Shown here piece by piece: positions 46,497 through 54,122 of a stretch of DNA of 64,000 bases; position 1 is the stretch's first letter, and every line of letters begins with the position of its first letter. A program made the translations under genes and the position numbers. The notes under the pieces are model-generated. The model was not told the origin of the DNA. It saw only the letters and a program-made list of their open reading frames with translations, and searched no databases. Source of the DNA: Streptomyces sp. 135. GTDB taxonomy: Bacteria > Actinomycetota > Actinomycetes > Streptomycetales > Streptomycetaceae. The stretch is taken from contig NZ_CP075691.1 in the NCBI RefSeq assembly GCF_020026305.1, positions 1,798,001 through 1,862,000 of the forward strand. The letters run 5' to 3'.

Positions 46497-47582
46497 CTAC
46501 TGCCGGATCGACCAGCCCCGCTCCCGCAGCGCCGCGCTGAGCACGGGCGCGGCCTTCGGCTCGACCATGAGCTGCACCAGGCCCGCCTGCTGGCCGGTGG
46601 CGTGTTCGATGCGTACGTCCTCGATGTTGACGCCCGCGCGGTCCGCGTCGCCGAAGATGCGGGCGAGCTGGCCGGGCTGGTCGTTGATGAGCACCGCGAC
46701 GATCTCGTACGCCGCCGGGGCCGAGCCGTGCTTGCCGGGCACCCTGGTCTGGCCCGCGTTGCCGCGCCGCAGCATGCTCTCGACGCCCGCGGCGCCCTGG
46801 CTGCGCTTCTCCTCGTCGGCGGACTGGAGCGCGCGCAGCGCCGTCACGGTCTCGTCCAGGTCGTCCGCGACCTGCGCCAGGAGGTCGGCGACCGGGCCGG
46901 GGTTGGCGGAGAGGATGTCGATCCACATCCGGGGGTCGGAGGCGGCGATGCGCGTGACGTCGCGGATGCCCTGGCCGCACAGGCGCACCGCCGTCTCCTC
47001 GGCGTGCTCCAGGCGGGCCGCGACCATGCTGGAGACCAGGTGCGGCATGTGGGAGACGAGGGCGACCGCGCGGTCGTGGGCGTCGGCGTCCATGACGACG
47101 GGCACGGCCCGGCAGAGCGCGACCAGCTCCAGGGCGAGGTTGAGCACCTCGGTGTCGGTGTCGCGGGTCGGGGTGAGCACCCAGGGCCGCCCCTCGAAGA
47201 GGTCGGCGGTGGCGGCGAGCGGGCCGCTGCGCTCGCGGCCGGACATGGGGTGCGTGCCGATGTACGGGGTGAGGTCGAGGCCGAGCGCCTGGAGCTCGCG
47301 GCGCGGGCCGCCCTTGACGCTCGCCACGTCGAGGTAGGCGCGGGCGGCCCCGCGCCGCATGGCGTCGGCCAGGGTGGCGGCGACGTGCGCGGGCGGTACG
47401 GCGACGACGCAGAGGTCGACAAGTCCCTCAGGGGATTCGTCGGTACCCGCGCCGAGCGCGGCGGCGGTGCGGGCCTGCGCCGGGTCGTGGTCGGCGAGGT
47501 GGACGGTGACGCCGCGGGAGGCGAGGGCCAGGGCGGCGGAGGTGCCGATCAGGCCGGTGCCGATGACGAGGGCGGTTCTCAC
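46497..47582 (-). CDS. tyrA: Prephenate dehydrogenase with C-terminal ACT domain
   Basis: 361 residues from GTG 47582, overlapping aroH by 4 bases. N-terminal NAD-binding fold ALVIGTGLIGTSAALALASRG, prephenate-binding GTHPMSGRERSGP and MPHLVSSMVAARL. A C-terminal ACT domain (about 285-355: YEIVAVLINDQPGQLARIF) probably senses tyrosine or another amino acid. The enzyme oxidatively decarboxylates prephenate to 4-hydroxyphenylpyruvate for tyrosine synthesis. With chorismate mutase immediately upstream, the pair encodes two consecutive steps. Confidence 0.94.
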   Translation of the reverse strand: MRTALVIGTGLIGTSAALALASRGVTVHLADHDPAQARTAAALGAGTDESPEGLVDLCVVAVPPAHVAATLADAMRRGAARAYLDVASVKGGPRRELQALGLDLTPYIGTHPMSGRERSGPLAATADLFEGRPWVLTPTRDTDTEVLNLALELVALCRAVPVVMDADAHDRAVALVSHMPHLVSSMVAARLEHAEETAVRLCGQGIRDVTRIAASDPRMWIDILSANPGPVADLLAQVADDLDETVTALRALQSADEEKRSQGAAGVESMLRRGNAGQTRVPGKHGSAPAAYEIVAVLINDQPGQLARIFGDADRAGVNIEDVRIEHATGQQAGLVQLMVEPKAAPVLSAALRERGWSIRQ

Positions 47583-47941
47583 TGGGCGATGTCCTTGCGG
47601 AGTGCGGCGGCGGCGCCGAGGTAGACGTGCGCGATCTCGGAGCGGGGGCGGTCGGTCTCTATGTGGGCGAGGACGCGGACGACGCGGGGCATGGCGCCCT
47701 CGATGTCCAGTTCCTGGGCGCAGATCAGCGGTACGTCGGCGAGGCCGATGCCGCGTGCGGCCGCCGCGGGGAAGTCGGCGTGCAGGTCGGGCGTGGCCGT
47801 GAACCAGATGCTGATCAGGTCGTCGTCCGTCAGTCCGTTCCGCTCCAGGATGGCGGTGAGCAGCGCCCTGACCTGCTCGCCCATGTGCCCGGCCTCGTCC
47901 CGCTCCAGTTGGACGGCGCCCCGGACCGCTCGTACCGCCAC
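47579..47941 (-). CDS. aroH: Monofunctional AroH-type chorismate mutase
   Basis: 120 residues, the normal length for AroH. Conserved features are VRAVRGAVQLERDEAGHM (Arg-7 region), TATPDLHADFPAAAARGIGLADVPLICAQELDIEGAMPRVVRVLAH (given in parts: the DLHADFPA and ELDIEGAMPRVVR motifs) and HVYLGAAAALR. It converts chorismate to prephenate. The stop overlaps the tyrA start (GTGA). The family is a trimer without allosteric domain, so control likely rests with the TyrA ACT domain. The first gene of the pair; its promoter lies in 47942-48096. Confidence 0.95.
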   Translation of the reverse strand: MAVRAVRGAVQLERDEAGHMGEQVRALLTAILERNGLTDDDLISIWFTATPDLHADFPAAAARGIGLADVPLICAQELDIEGAMPRVVRVLAHIETDRPRSEIAHVYLGAAAALRKDIAQ

Positions 47942-48096
47942 AGTGCTGCTCCTCGCTCGCGTACGTCTGACTGCTGTACGGCAAGCGTAGTCAGCGCCCG
48001 GGGCGGGAGCGCGCGGCGCCCGTCTGCCGAGACGGGAGCGGCTTTCCCGCCGGAAATTCGAACGCCCTCCCCCGGCAGCCGCCGTACGCTCCCCGC

Positions 48097-48825
48097 ATGC
48101 ACCCTCAGGACCGCGCCCTCGACCTCGGCCCGGGCCGGGCCACGGACCTGGCTCTGGTCCGCGACCACACCATCTACGCGTGCGTGATGGGCTCGCGGGC
48201 CTTCGGTCTGGCCACGCAGGACAGCGACACCGACCGCAGAGGTGTCTTCCAGGCGCCGACCACGCTGTTCTGGCGCTTCGCGAAGCCGCCGACGCATGTC
48301 GAGGGCCCGGCCGAGGAGCAGTTCTCCTGGGAGCTGGAGCGGTTCTGCGCCCTCGCGCTGCGCGCCAACCCGAACATCCTGGAGTGCCTGCACTCCCCGC
48401 ACGTCGAACACGTCACGGACACCGGCCGCGAACTGCTCGCGCTGCGCGGGGCGTTCCTCTCCCGCCGGGTCCACGCCACCTTCAGCGGTTACGCGGCCGG
48501 CCAGCGCAAGAAGCTGGACGCGGACATCCGCCTCCACGGCGGCCCCCGCTGGAAGCACGCCATGCATCTGCTGCGCCTGCTCATGTCCTGCCGGGATCTG
48601 CTGCGCACCGGTGAGCTGACGATCGACGTCGGCGGCCAGCGGGAGCCGCTCCTCGCGGTCAAGCGCGGTGAGGTGCCCTGGCCGGAGGTCGAGGCGTGGA
48701 TGGACCGCCTCGCTGCCGAGGCGCGGGAGGCGGTCCGGGACAGCCCGCTGCCGGCCGAGCCGGACCAGGACCGGGTCGCGGACTTCCTCCTGCGCGCCCG
48801 GCGGGCTTCGGCCCTGGCGGCCTGA
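48097..48825 (+). CDS. Nucleotidyltransferase-superfamily protein (RlaP/PF10127-like)
   Basis: 242 residues. The pol-beta-type nucleotidyltransferase signature is GSRAFGLATQDSDTDRRGVF, with the two Asp of DSD-TD and the Gly-Ser of the NTP-binding turn. Downstream are NPNILECLHSP and YAAGQRKKLDADIRLHGG, typical of the RlaP family, sometimes linked to RNA repair ligases. No ligase lies nearby. The protein is probably cytoplasmic and transfers a nucleotide to an unidentified acceptor. It is divergent from aroH. Confidence 0.85.
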   Translation: MHPQDRALDLGPGRATDLALVRDHTIYACVMGSRAFGLATQDSDTDRRGVFQAPTTLFWRFAKPPTHVEGPAEEQFSWELERFCALALRANPNILECLHSPHVEHVTDTGRELLALRGAFLSRRVHATFSGYAAGQRKKLDADIRLHGGPRWKHAMHLLRLLMSCRDLLRTGELTIDVGGQREPLLAVKRGEVPWPEVEAWMDRLAAEAREAVRDSPLPAEPDQDRVADFLLRARRASALAA

Positions 48826-48845
48826 GCCGGCCGGGACCGCCGGGC

Positions 48846-49850
48846 TCAGGCGTCCCAGAGCGCCCCGAACGCCAGCAGCTCGTCCCGGTGTTCGATCCGC
48901 TCGACCCACTCGGCGGGCCAGGCGTCGGCGCCGAGGTGGGCACCGGCGAAGGCCCCCGCCAGGCAGGCGATCGAGTCCGAGTCGCCGGATGTGCAGGCCG
49001 CCCTGCGCAGCGCGGTGACCGGCTCGTCGACGAACATCAGGAAGCAGAGCAGCCCGGTGGCGAGCGCCTCTTCGGCGATCCAGCCCTCACCTGTGGCCAG
49101 GCAGGGGTCGGTCTCGGGGTTGGCATGCCGCAGCGCTCCCTCCAGCCGCTCCAGGACGGCCAGGCACTCGTCCCAGCCGTGGGCGACGAACCGCTCCGGC
49201 GAGGACGCCTGGGCGCGCGTCCACAGGTCGCCGAGCCATGCCTCCCGGTAGCGGGTGCGGTTCTCCAGCGCGTACGAGCGCAGCAGGCCGACCAGGCCCA
49301 TCGGCTCCGCGCCCCGGGCCAGCAGCCGCACCGCGTACGCCGTCAGGTCGCTCGCGGCGAGCGCGGTGGGGTGGCCGTGGGTGAGCGCGGACTGCAGCTG
49401 GGCGGCGCCGGCCCGCACGTCGTCGTCGATGCCGGGCAGCAGCCCGAGCGGCGCGACCCGCATGTTGGCGCCGCACCCCTTGGAGTGCAGCTGGCTGGCG
49501 TCCCACCAGGCCCGCCCCTCGTCGGCGAGCAGCTCGCAGGCCCGGATGCAGGTCGTGCCAGGGGCGCGGTTGTTGTCCGGCGACTCGTTCCACGCGACGA
49601 ACTCCCGCCGCGCGAGGTGCGCGAACCGCTCGGGGCCGCACAGACCGCGCTCGGCGGCCGCCTTGAGGGCGCGGGCGAGCGCGAGGGTCATCTGCGTGTC
49701 GTCCGTGATGTACGCGGACTTCGGCAGCTCCATGCCCCGCCAGGGCCCGCACTTGGCGAGGATCGACGGCACGTCGTTGAACTCGGTGGGGAAACCCAGC
49801 GCGTCCCCGAGGGCGAGGCCCAGCAGGGCTCCGGTGGCGGCGCGCTTCAT
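48846..49850 (-). CDS. ADP-ribosylglycohydrolase family protein
   Basis: 334 residues from ATG 49850, coupled to the NrtR-like gene by a 4-base overlap. DraG-like fold: GALLGLALGDALGFPTEF near the start, ITDDTQMTLALARAL (Mg2+-binding Asp residues), GCGANMRVAPLGLLPG and the C-terminal CTSGDSDSIACLAGAFAGAHLG with its metal-binding Asp pair. It removes ADP-ribose from proteins, nucleic acids or small molecules. Coupling with an NAD-metabolism-type regulator fits a role in recycling ADP-ribose. Confidence 0.93.
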   Translation of the reverse strand: MKRAATGALLGLALGDALGFPTEFNDVPSILAKCGPWRGMELPKSAYITDDTQMTLALARALKAAAERGLCGPERFAHLARREFVAWNESPDNNRAPGTTCIRACELLADEGRAWWDASQLHSKGCGANMRVAPLGLLPGIDDDVRAGAAQLQSALTHGHPTALAASDLTAYAVRLLARGAEPMGLVGLLRSYALENRTRYREAWLGDLWTRAQASSPERFVAHGWDECLAVLERLEGALRHANPETDPCLATGEGWIAEEALATGLLCFLMFVDEPVTALRRAACTSGDSDSIACLAGAFAGAHLGADAWPAEWVERIEHRDELLAFGALWDA

Positions 49851-50572
49851 GAGGTCCGTCCTTCCGTGGTGGGGCGCGGCAGCGGCGGGTGGAGGGTGGT
49901 GGCGGTGCCCGCGCGGAAGAGCGCCGCGGGCTTTCCGCGGCCGCCGGTCAGCCGCGCGGCTCCGGGGACGGCCTCGACGAGCCCCGGGGTGCCGACGACC
50001 TTGCGCCGGAAGTTGGCGGGGTCGAGCTCCGCGCCCCACACCGCCTCGTAGACCTGTCGTAGCTCGCCGAGGGTGAATTCGGGGGCGCAGAAGGCCGTGG
50101 CGAGCCCGGTGTACTCCAGCTTGGCGCCGATCCGGTCGTGGGCGTCGGCGAGGATCCGGTCGTGGTCGAAGGCGAGCGGGCGGTCGGCCGCCGGGCGGTA
50201 CGGCAGCCAGGCCGCGCGGGCCGCGTCGCCTCCTCCGCGTGGCTCCGGCAGGTCGGCGACGAGCGCCGCGTACGCGACGGAGACGACCCGCATGCGCGGG
50301 TCGCGGTCCGGTTCGCTGTAGGTGCGCACCTGCTCCAGGTGGAGCCCGGTGACGTCCGCGAGGCCGGTCTCCTCGGCGAGCTCGCGCCGCGCCGCGCTCT
50401 CGGCGGACTCGTCGGGCAGCACGAAGCCGCCGGGCAGCGCCCAGCGCCCCGCGTACGGCTCCTGGCCGCGCTCGACGAGCAGCACGTGCAGCGTGCCCTC
50501 GCGGATGGTGAACACCGCGAGGTCGACGGTGACGGCGAACGGTTCGTAGGCGTGCTTGTCGTATCCCTGCAT
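49847..50572 (-). CDS. NrtR-like NUDIX transcription regulator or hydrolase
   Basis: 241 residues from ATG 50572 (MQGYDKHAYEPFAV), chosen because GAGGGGGG lies just before it; a longer in-frame start at 50632 would run through the inverted repeat. NUDIX domain (about 10-140): PGGFVLPDESAESAARRELAEETGL gives the NUDIX box in relaxed form. The C-terminal about 75 residues (TLGELRQVYEAVWGAELDPANFRRK) form the winged helix of NrtR regulators, which bind ADP-ribose and control NAD genes. The NUDIX box is full-length, so hydrolysis is possible. It is coupled to the ADP-ribosylglycohydrolase and preceded by a striking palindrome. Confidence 0.88.
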   Translation of the reverse strand: MQGYDKHAYEPFAVTVDLAVFTIREGTLHVLLVERGQEPYAGRWALPGGFVLPDESAESAARRELAEETGLADVTGLHLEQVRTYSEPDRDPRMRVVSVAYAALVADLPEPRGGGDAARAAWLPYRPAADRPLAFDHDRILADAHDRIGAKLEYTGLATAFCAPEFTLGELRQVYEAVWGAELDPANFRRKVVGTPGLVEAVPGAARLTGGRGKPAALFRAGTATTLHPPLPRPTTEGRTS

Positions 50573-50576
50573 GCAC

Positions 50577-50629
50577 GACCACCCCCCTCTCTTTATGGTC
50601 TCGATGACTATAAAGAGAGGGGGGTGGTC
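50577..50629. promoter_or_regulatory. 20-base perfect inverted repeat over the promoter/ribosome site of the NrtR-like gene
   Basis: GACCACCCCCCTCTCTTTAT (50577-50596), 13 bases, then its exact complement (50610-50629). On the minus strand the centre reads TATAGTC-ATC-GAGACCATA, with TATAGT usable as a -10. The ribosome site AGAGGGGGG is part of the near arm, four bases from the start. It could be an operator, a terminator of rluB, or both. Confidence 0.75.
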
Positions 50630-50661
50630 CACGCAAGGGATTCCCCGAAGGCCGGTAAGGC

Positions 50662-51849
50662 CTAGAGGTCGACCTCCTTCATCAGCATGCCGACCTCCGT
50701 GTTCGACAGGCGCCGCAGCCAGCCGGACTTCTGGTCGCCGAGCGTGATCGGCCCGAAGGCCACCCGCACCAGCTTGTCGACCGGGAAGCCCGCCTCGGCG
50801 AGCATGCGCCGCACGATGTGCTTGCGGCCCTCGTGCAGGGTGACCTCGACGAGGTAGTTCTTGCCGGTCTGCTCGACGACGCGGAAGTGGTCCGCGCGGG
50901 CGTAGCCGTCCTCCAGCTGGATGCCGTCCTTGAGCTGCTTGCCCAGGTCACGCGGGATCGGGCCCACGATGTGCGCGAGGTAGACCTTCTTCACGCCGTA
51001 CTTGGGGTGGGTCAGGCGGTGCGCGAGCTCACCGTGGTTGGTGAGCAGGATGACGCCCTCGGTCTCGGTGTCGAGCCGTCCCACGTGGAAGAGCCGCGTC
51101 TCGCGGTTGGTCACGTAGTCGCCGAGGCACTGGCGGCCCTCGGTGTCCTCCATGGTGGAGACGACACCGGCGGGCTTGTTCAGCGCGAAGAACTGGTACG
51201 ACTGCGTGGCCACCGTCAGGCCGTCGACCTTGATCTCGTCCTTCTCGGGGTCGACGCGCAGGCCCTGCTCAAGGACGATCTCGCCGTTGACCTCGACGCG
51301 GGCCTCGTCGACCAGCTCCTCGCAGGCGCGGCGCGAGCCGTAGCCCGCGCGGGCCAGGACCTTCTGGAGCCGCTCGCCCTCCTGCTCGGCGCCGGGGAAG
51401 GTCTTGGGGATGTTCACCTTGGGCTTGTCCGCGTACCGCTCGCGGTTGCGCTCCTCCTGGCGGACGTCGAACTCGCGGGACGTCGCGGGTGCGCCGCGAC
51501 GGCTGCCGCGGGCGCCGGTGCCCTGGGAGGTGCGGGGGCCGCCCTTGGCGCCACCGCGCGCGGCCGCGCCACGGCCCTTGCGGGGGCCGGGGCCGCCGTC
51601 GGCGGGGTTCACGTCGTAGCGACGCTCCTCGGGGCGCGGCTTGCTCGGCCGGCTCGGCCTGTCGTCGCGCTTGTCGCCCTGCTTGCCTCCCTGGCCGAAG
51701 CCCTGCTTGGGACCCTGCCTGTCGTCGCGGCTGTTACCGGCACCCCGGTAATTGCCGCGGCCACCGCTGCTGCCACGGCCGCCGCTGTTGCCACCACGGC
51801 TCCCGCCGTTGTTTCCGCTGCTGTTCCTGCCGTTGCTGCTTCGCATCAA
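50662..51849 (-). CDS. rluB: Pseudouridine synthase RluB/RsuA type with long basic N-terminal extension
   Basis: 395 residues. The first about 150 are Gly/Arg/Asn/Ser-rich (NSGGRGSSGGRGNYRG and similar), an RGG-like disordered region. An S4 domain follows (QKVLARAGYGSRRACEELVDEARVEVNG), then the catalytic domain with GRLDTETEGVILLTNHGEL, whose Asp is the catalytic residue. C-terminal LHEGRKHIVRRMLAEAGFPV is typical. It modifies 23S rRNA. It is the last gene of the scpA-scpB-rluB run (nine-base gap after scpB), a common actinobacterial order. The hairpin at 50577-50629 lies downstream. Confidence 0.94.
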   Translation of the reverse strand: MMRSSNGRNSSGNNGGSRGGNSGGRGSSGGRGNYRGAGNSRDDRQGPKQGFGQGGKQGDKRDDRPSRPSKPRPEERRYDVNPADGGPGPRKGRGAAARGGAKGGPRTSQGTGARGSRRGAPATSREFDVRQEERNRERYADKPKVNIPKTFPGAEQEGERLQKVLARAGYGSRRACEELVDEARVEVNGEIVLEQGLRVDPEKDEIKVDGLTVATQSYQFFALNKPAGVVSTMEDTEGRQCLGDYVTNRETRLFHVGRLDTETEGVILLTNHGELAHRLTHPKYGVKKVYLAHIVGPIPRDLGKQLKDGIQLEDGYARADHFRVVEQTGKNYLVEVTLHEGRKHIVRRMLAEAGFPVDKLVRVAFGPITLGDQKSGWLRRLSNTEVGMLMKEVDL

Positions 51850-51858
51850 AAGTTCCGT

Positions 51859-52515
51859 CTAGTCGGCTGTGTCCTGGGGGTACTCGTACCCCAGCGCATC
51901 GGGTGCGTCCGGGTCGAACGACGGAACGCCTTCCTGGCTCTCGGCCTCGATCGCGTCCGCCTCGGGGAGGAAGGGCGCGAGCTCCGGAAGCTCGTCCAGG
52001 CCGCGCAGGCCCATCCGCTCCAGAAAGTAGTTCGTCGTCCTGTACAGGATCGCACCTGTTTCGGGTTCCGCGCCCGCCTCCTCCACCAGACCCCTCTGGA
52101 GGAGCGTGCGCATCACGCCGTCGCAGTTCACGCCGCGCACCGCGGAGACCCGCGAACGGCTGACCGGCTGGCGGTACGCGACCACCGCGAGGGTCTCCAG
52201 GGCCGCCTGGGTGAGCCGCGCCTGCTGCCCGTCGAGCACGAAGCCCTCCACGGCCGCGGCGTACTCGGGCCGGGTGTAGAACCGCCAGCCGCCCGCGACG
52301 AGCCGCAGCTCGAAGCCCCGCTTCTGCACGGTGTACTCGTCGGCCAGCTCGCGCAGCGCGTCGGCGACCGCGCGCCGCGGCCGCTGGAGAATCTTCGCCA
52401 GGTGCTCCTCGGTGGCCGGCTCGTCCACGACCATCAGGACGGCCTCCAGAGCGGGCCGCAGCTCCAGGTCCGCGACCGCGCCGGCCAGGTCCCCCGCAGG
52501 GCTCTGAGCACTCAC
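51859..52515 (-). CDS. scpB: Segregation and condensation protein B
   Basis: 218 residues from GTG 52515, overlapping scpA by 4 bases. Two winged helices are visible: LRPALEAVLMVVDEPATEEHLAKIL and LTQAALETLAVVAYRQPVSRSRVSAVRGVNCDGVMRTLLQRGLVEE, the latter the conserved ScpB motif. It dimerises and binds ScpA in the SMC condensin complex that organises chromosomes. An acidic tail (DPDAPDALGYEYPQDTAD) ends the protein. Confidence 0.96.
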   Translation of the reverse strand: MSAQSPAGDLAGAVADLELRPALEAVLMVVDEPATEEHLAKILQRPRRAVADALRELADEYTVQKRGFELRLVAGGWRFYTRPEYAAAVEGFVLDGQQARLTQAALETLAVVAYRQPVSRSRVSAVRGVNCDGVMRTLLQRGLVEEAGAEPETGAILYRTTNYFLERMGLRGLDELPELAPFLPEADAIEAESQEGVPSFDPDAPDALGYEYPQDTAD

Positions 52516-53504
52516 GCCTTCTCCTCCATCGGCTCGGGGGCCCGGTCGAACTCGTCCGTCACGGCCGGCTCCTCGGCGCTGTCGCCGCCGGTCCAGCGCA
52601 CCGTCAGCTCTCCCAGGGGGTCTTCCTGGTCCAGGGCGACGGCCTTCTCCCGGTAGAGCTCCAGCAGGGCCAGGAAGCGCGCGACGACGGTCAGGGTGTC
52701 CCCCGCGTCCTGGACGAGCACCTGGAAGCCGACCTCCCCCCGCTCCCGCAGCAGGGCGACGACCAGCGCCGCCTGCTCCCGCACGGACACCAGCGGGGCG
52801 TGGATGTGGTCGACGTACACCTGCGGCTTCGCGCGGGGCCGCATCGCCTTCACGGCGAGCTTGGCGAACCCCTCGGCGCCGATGCTGATGACGACTTCCG
52901 GCAACAGCTCGGCATGGTGCGGTTCGAGCCCGACCGTGCGCGGATAGCGCCGGCCCTCCTCCTCCAGCCGCCCGCTGAAGATGTCCGCGATCTGTTTGTA
53001 CGCGCGGTACTGGAGCAGCCGCGCGAAGAGCAGGTCCCGCGCTTCGAGCAGCGCGAGATCGGCCTCGTCCTCGACCTCGGCGGCGGGCAGCAGCCGGGCC
53101 GCCTTCAGGTCGAGCAGCGTGGCGGCGACCACCAGGAACTCGGTCGTCTGATCGAGATCCCAGTCGGGCCCCATGGCCCGGATGTGCGCCATGAACTCAT
53201 CGGTCACCTTGGACAGCGCGACCTCGGTGACGTCCATCTTGTGCTTGGCGATGAGCTGGAGCAGCAGATCGAAGGGCCCTTCGAAGTTCGCGAGCCGAAC
53301 CTTGAACCGCCCGTCGCCGGGTGCGGCGGCAGGCTCCGGCTCCTTGACGGGCTCCGGCTCCGGCTCCGCGACGGGCTCCGGCTCCGGCTCCGCGACGGGC
53401 TCCGGCTCCGGCTCCGCGACAGGCTCCACCGAAGCCGCCCCCGGCCCGCGCCCCAGGGCGCGTCGGCGGGCAGGCTGCGGCGCGGGGTCGTCGTTCATGG
53501 CCAT
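52512..53504 (-). CDS. scpA: Segregation and condensation protein A (kleisin)
   Basis: 330 residues (ATG 53504, or 53498). An N-terminal disordered region carries four PEPEPVAE-type repeats. The kleisin N-domain starts FKVRLANFEGPFDLLLQLIAKHKMDVTEVALSKVTDEFM. The middle and C-terminal parts include LVVAATLLDLKAARLLP and the winged helix EVGFQVLVQDAGDTLTVVARFLALLELYREK. It bridges the SMC heads together with ScpB. Operon: parA - hypothetical - scpA - scpB - rluB. The repeats come from CTCCGGCTCCGCGACGGG-type tandem units near 53340-53430. Confidence 0.96.
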   Translation of the reverse strand: MAMNDDPAPQPARRRALGRGPGAASVEPVAEPEPEPVAEPEPEPVAEPEPEPVKEPEPAAAPGDGRFKVRLANFEGPFDLLLQLIAKHKMDVTEVALSKVTDEFMAHIRAMGPDWDLDQTTEFLVVAATLLDLKAARLLPAAEVEDEADLALLEARDLLFARLLQYRAYKQIADIFSGRLEEEGRRYPRTVGLEPHHAELLPEVVISIGAEGFAKLAVKAMRPRAKPQVYVDHIHAPLVSVREQAALVVALLRERGEVGFQVLVQDAGDTLTVVARFLALLELYREKAVALDQEDPLGELTVRWTGGDSAEEPAVTDEFDRAPEPMEEKA

Positions 53505-53522
53505 CAGGCGGGAACGCTACTC

Positions 53523-54122
53523 CTACCGCCCGCGCAGCCGTCGTACGAGAATGCTCGCGTCCCCCCGCGACTCCAGGTCCGCGAGGACGACCGCGACGGC
53601 CTCCCGCACGATGCGCCCGCGGTCGACCGCGAGGCCGTGCTCGCCGCGCAGCACGAGGCGCGCGTGTTCGAGGTCCATCAGCTCCTCGGCGGAGACGTAC
53701 ACGGTGATCTTCTCGTCGTGCCGCTCGCGGCCGCTCGGCCGCCGGTTGGCCGCCCGTGCCCGGCGCCGCGCCTGCGCGGTCGACGAGCCGCCGGACTTGC
53801 CGCCGCCCTGGGCGGCAGAACCTTCCTGCGCCGCCGCAGACGACGAACCGCGTCCCGTGCTCTTGTCCGCGTCACCGGCGCCGCGGCTGCGGGACTCGCC
53901 GGAGCCCGACTCCGCGTCGGCGGCGGCGTGTTCGGCCGCCTCACCGCCGTCGCCCTGCGTGCTGCTCTCGGCCGTGGCCGCCGTCTCGTCGCTCTCGCCC
54001 GCCGGGGCGGGCACCCTCGCCTCGCCGTTCGCCGGGCGCCGCGGGGACGACGACTGGAGAGCCGTCCCCCCGGTCGTGCGGAACAGTTCGTCGGCCCCGG
54101 GCAGACTCACTCGGCGTGACAC
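53523..54122 (-). CDS. ParA-coupled hypothetical protein with C-terminal DNA-binding-like segment
   Basis: 199 residues from GTG 54122, overlapping parA by 16 bases. The first about 130 residues are Ser/Gly/Ala/Glu-rich and disordered. The C-terminal about 60 residues (HDEKITVYVSAEELMDLEHARLVLRGEHGLAVDRGRIVREAVAVVLADLESRG, seen as parts: KITVYVS, LMDLEHARL, DRGRIVREAV) look like a ribbon-helix-helix domain, a fold of small DNA-binding partners of ParA ATPases. Its place between parA and scpA suggests a segregation role (inference). Confidence 0.78.
   Translation of the reverse strand: MSRRVSLPGADELFRTTGGTALQSSSPRRPANGEARVPAPAGESDETAATAESSTQGDGGEAAEHAAADAESGSGESRSRGAGDADKSTGRGSSSAAAQEGSAAQGGGKSGGSSTAQARRRARAANRRPSGRERHDEKITVYVSAEELMDLEHARLVLRGEHGLAVDRGRIVREAVAVVLADLESRGDASILVRRLRGR

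Noticed and set aside
53340-53430. Tandem CTCCGGCTCCGCGACGGG units
   Set aside because: They encode PEPEPVAE repeats in the disordered start of ScpA, a common feature, not a separate element.
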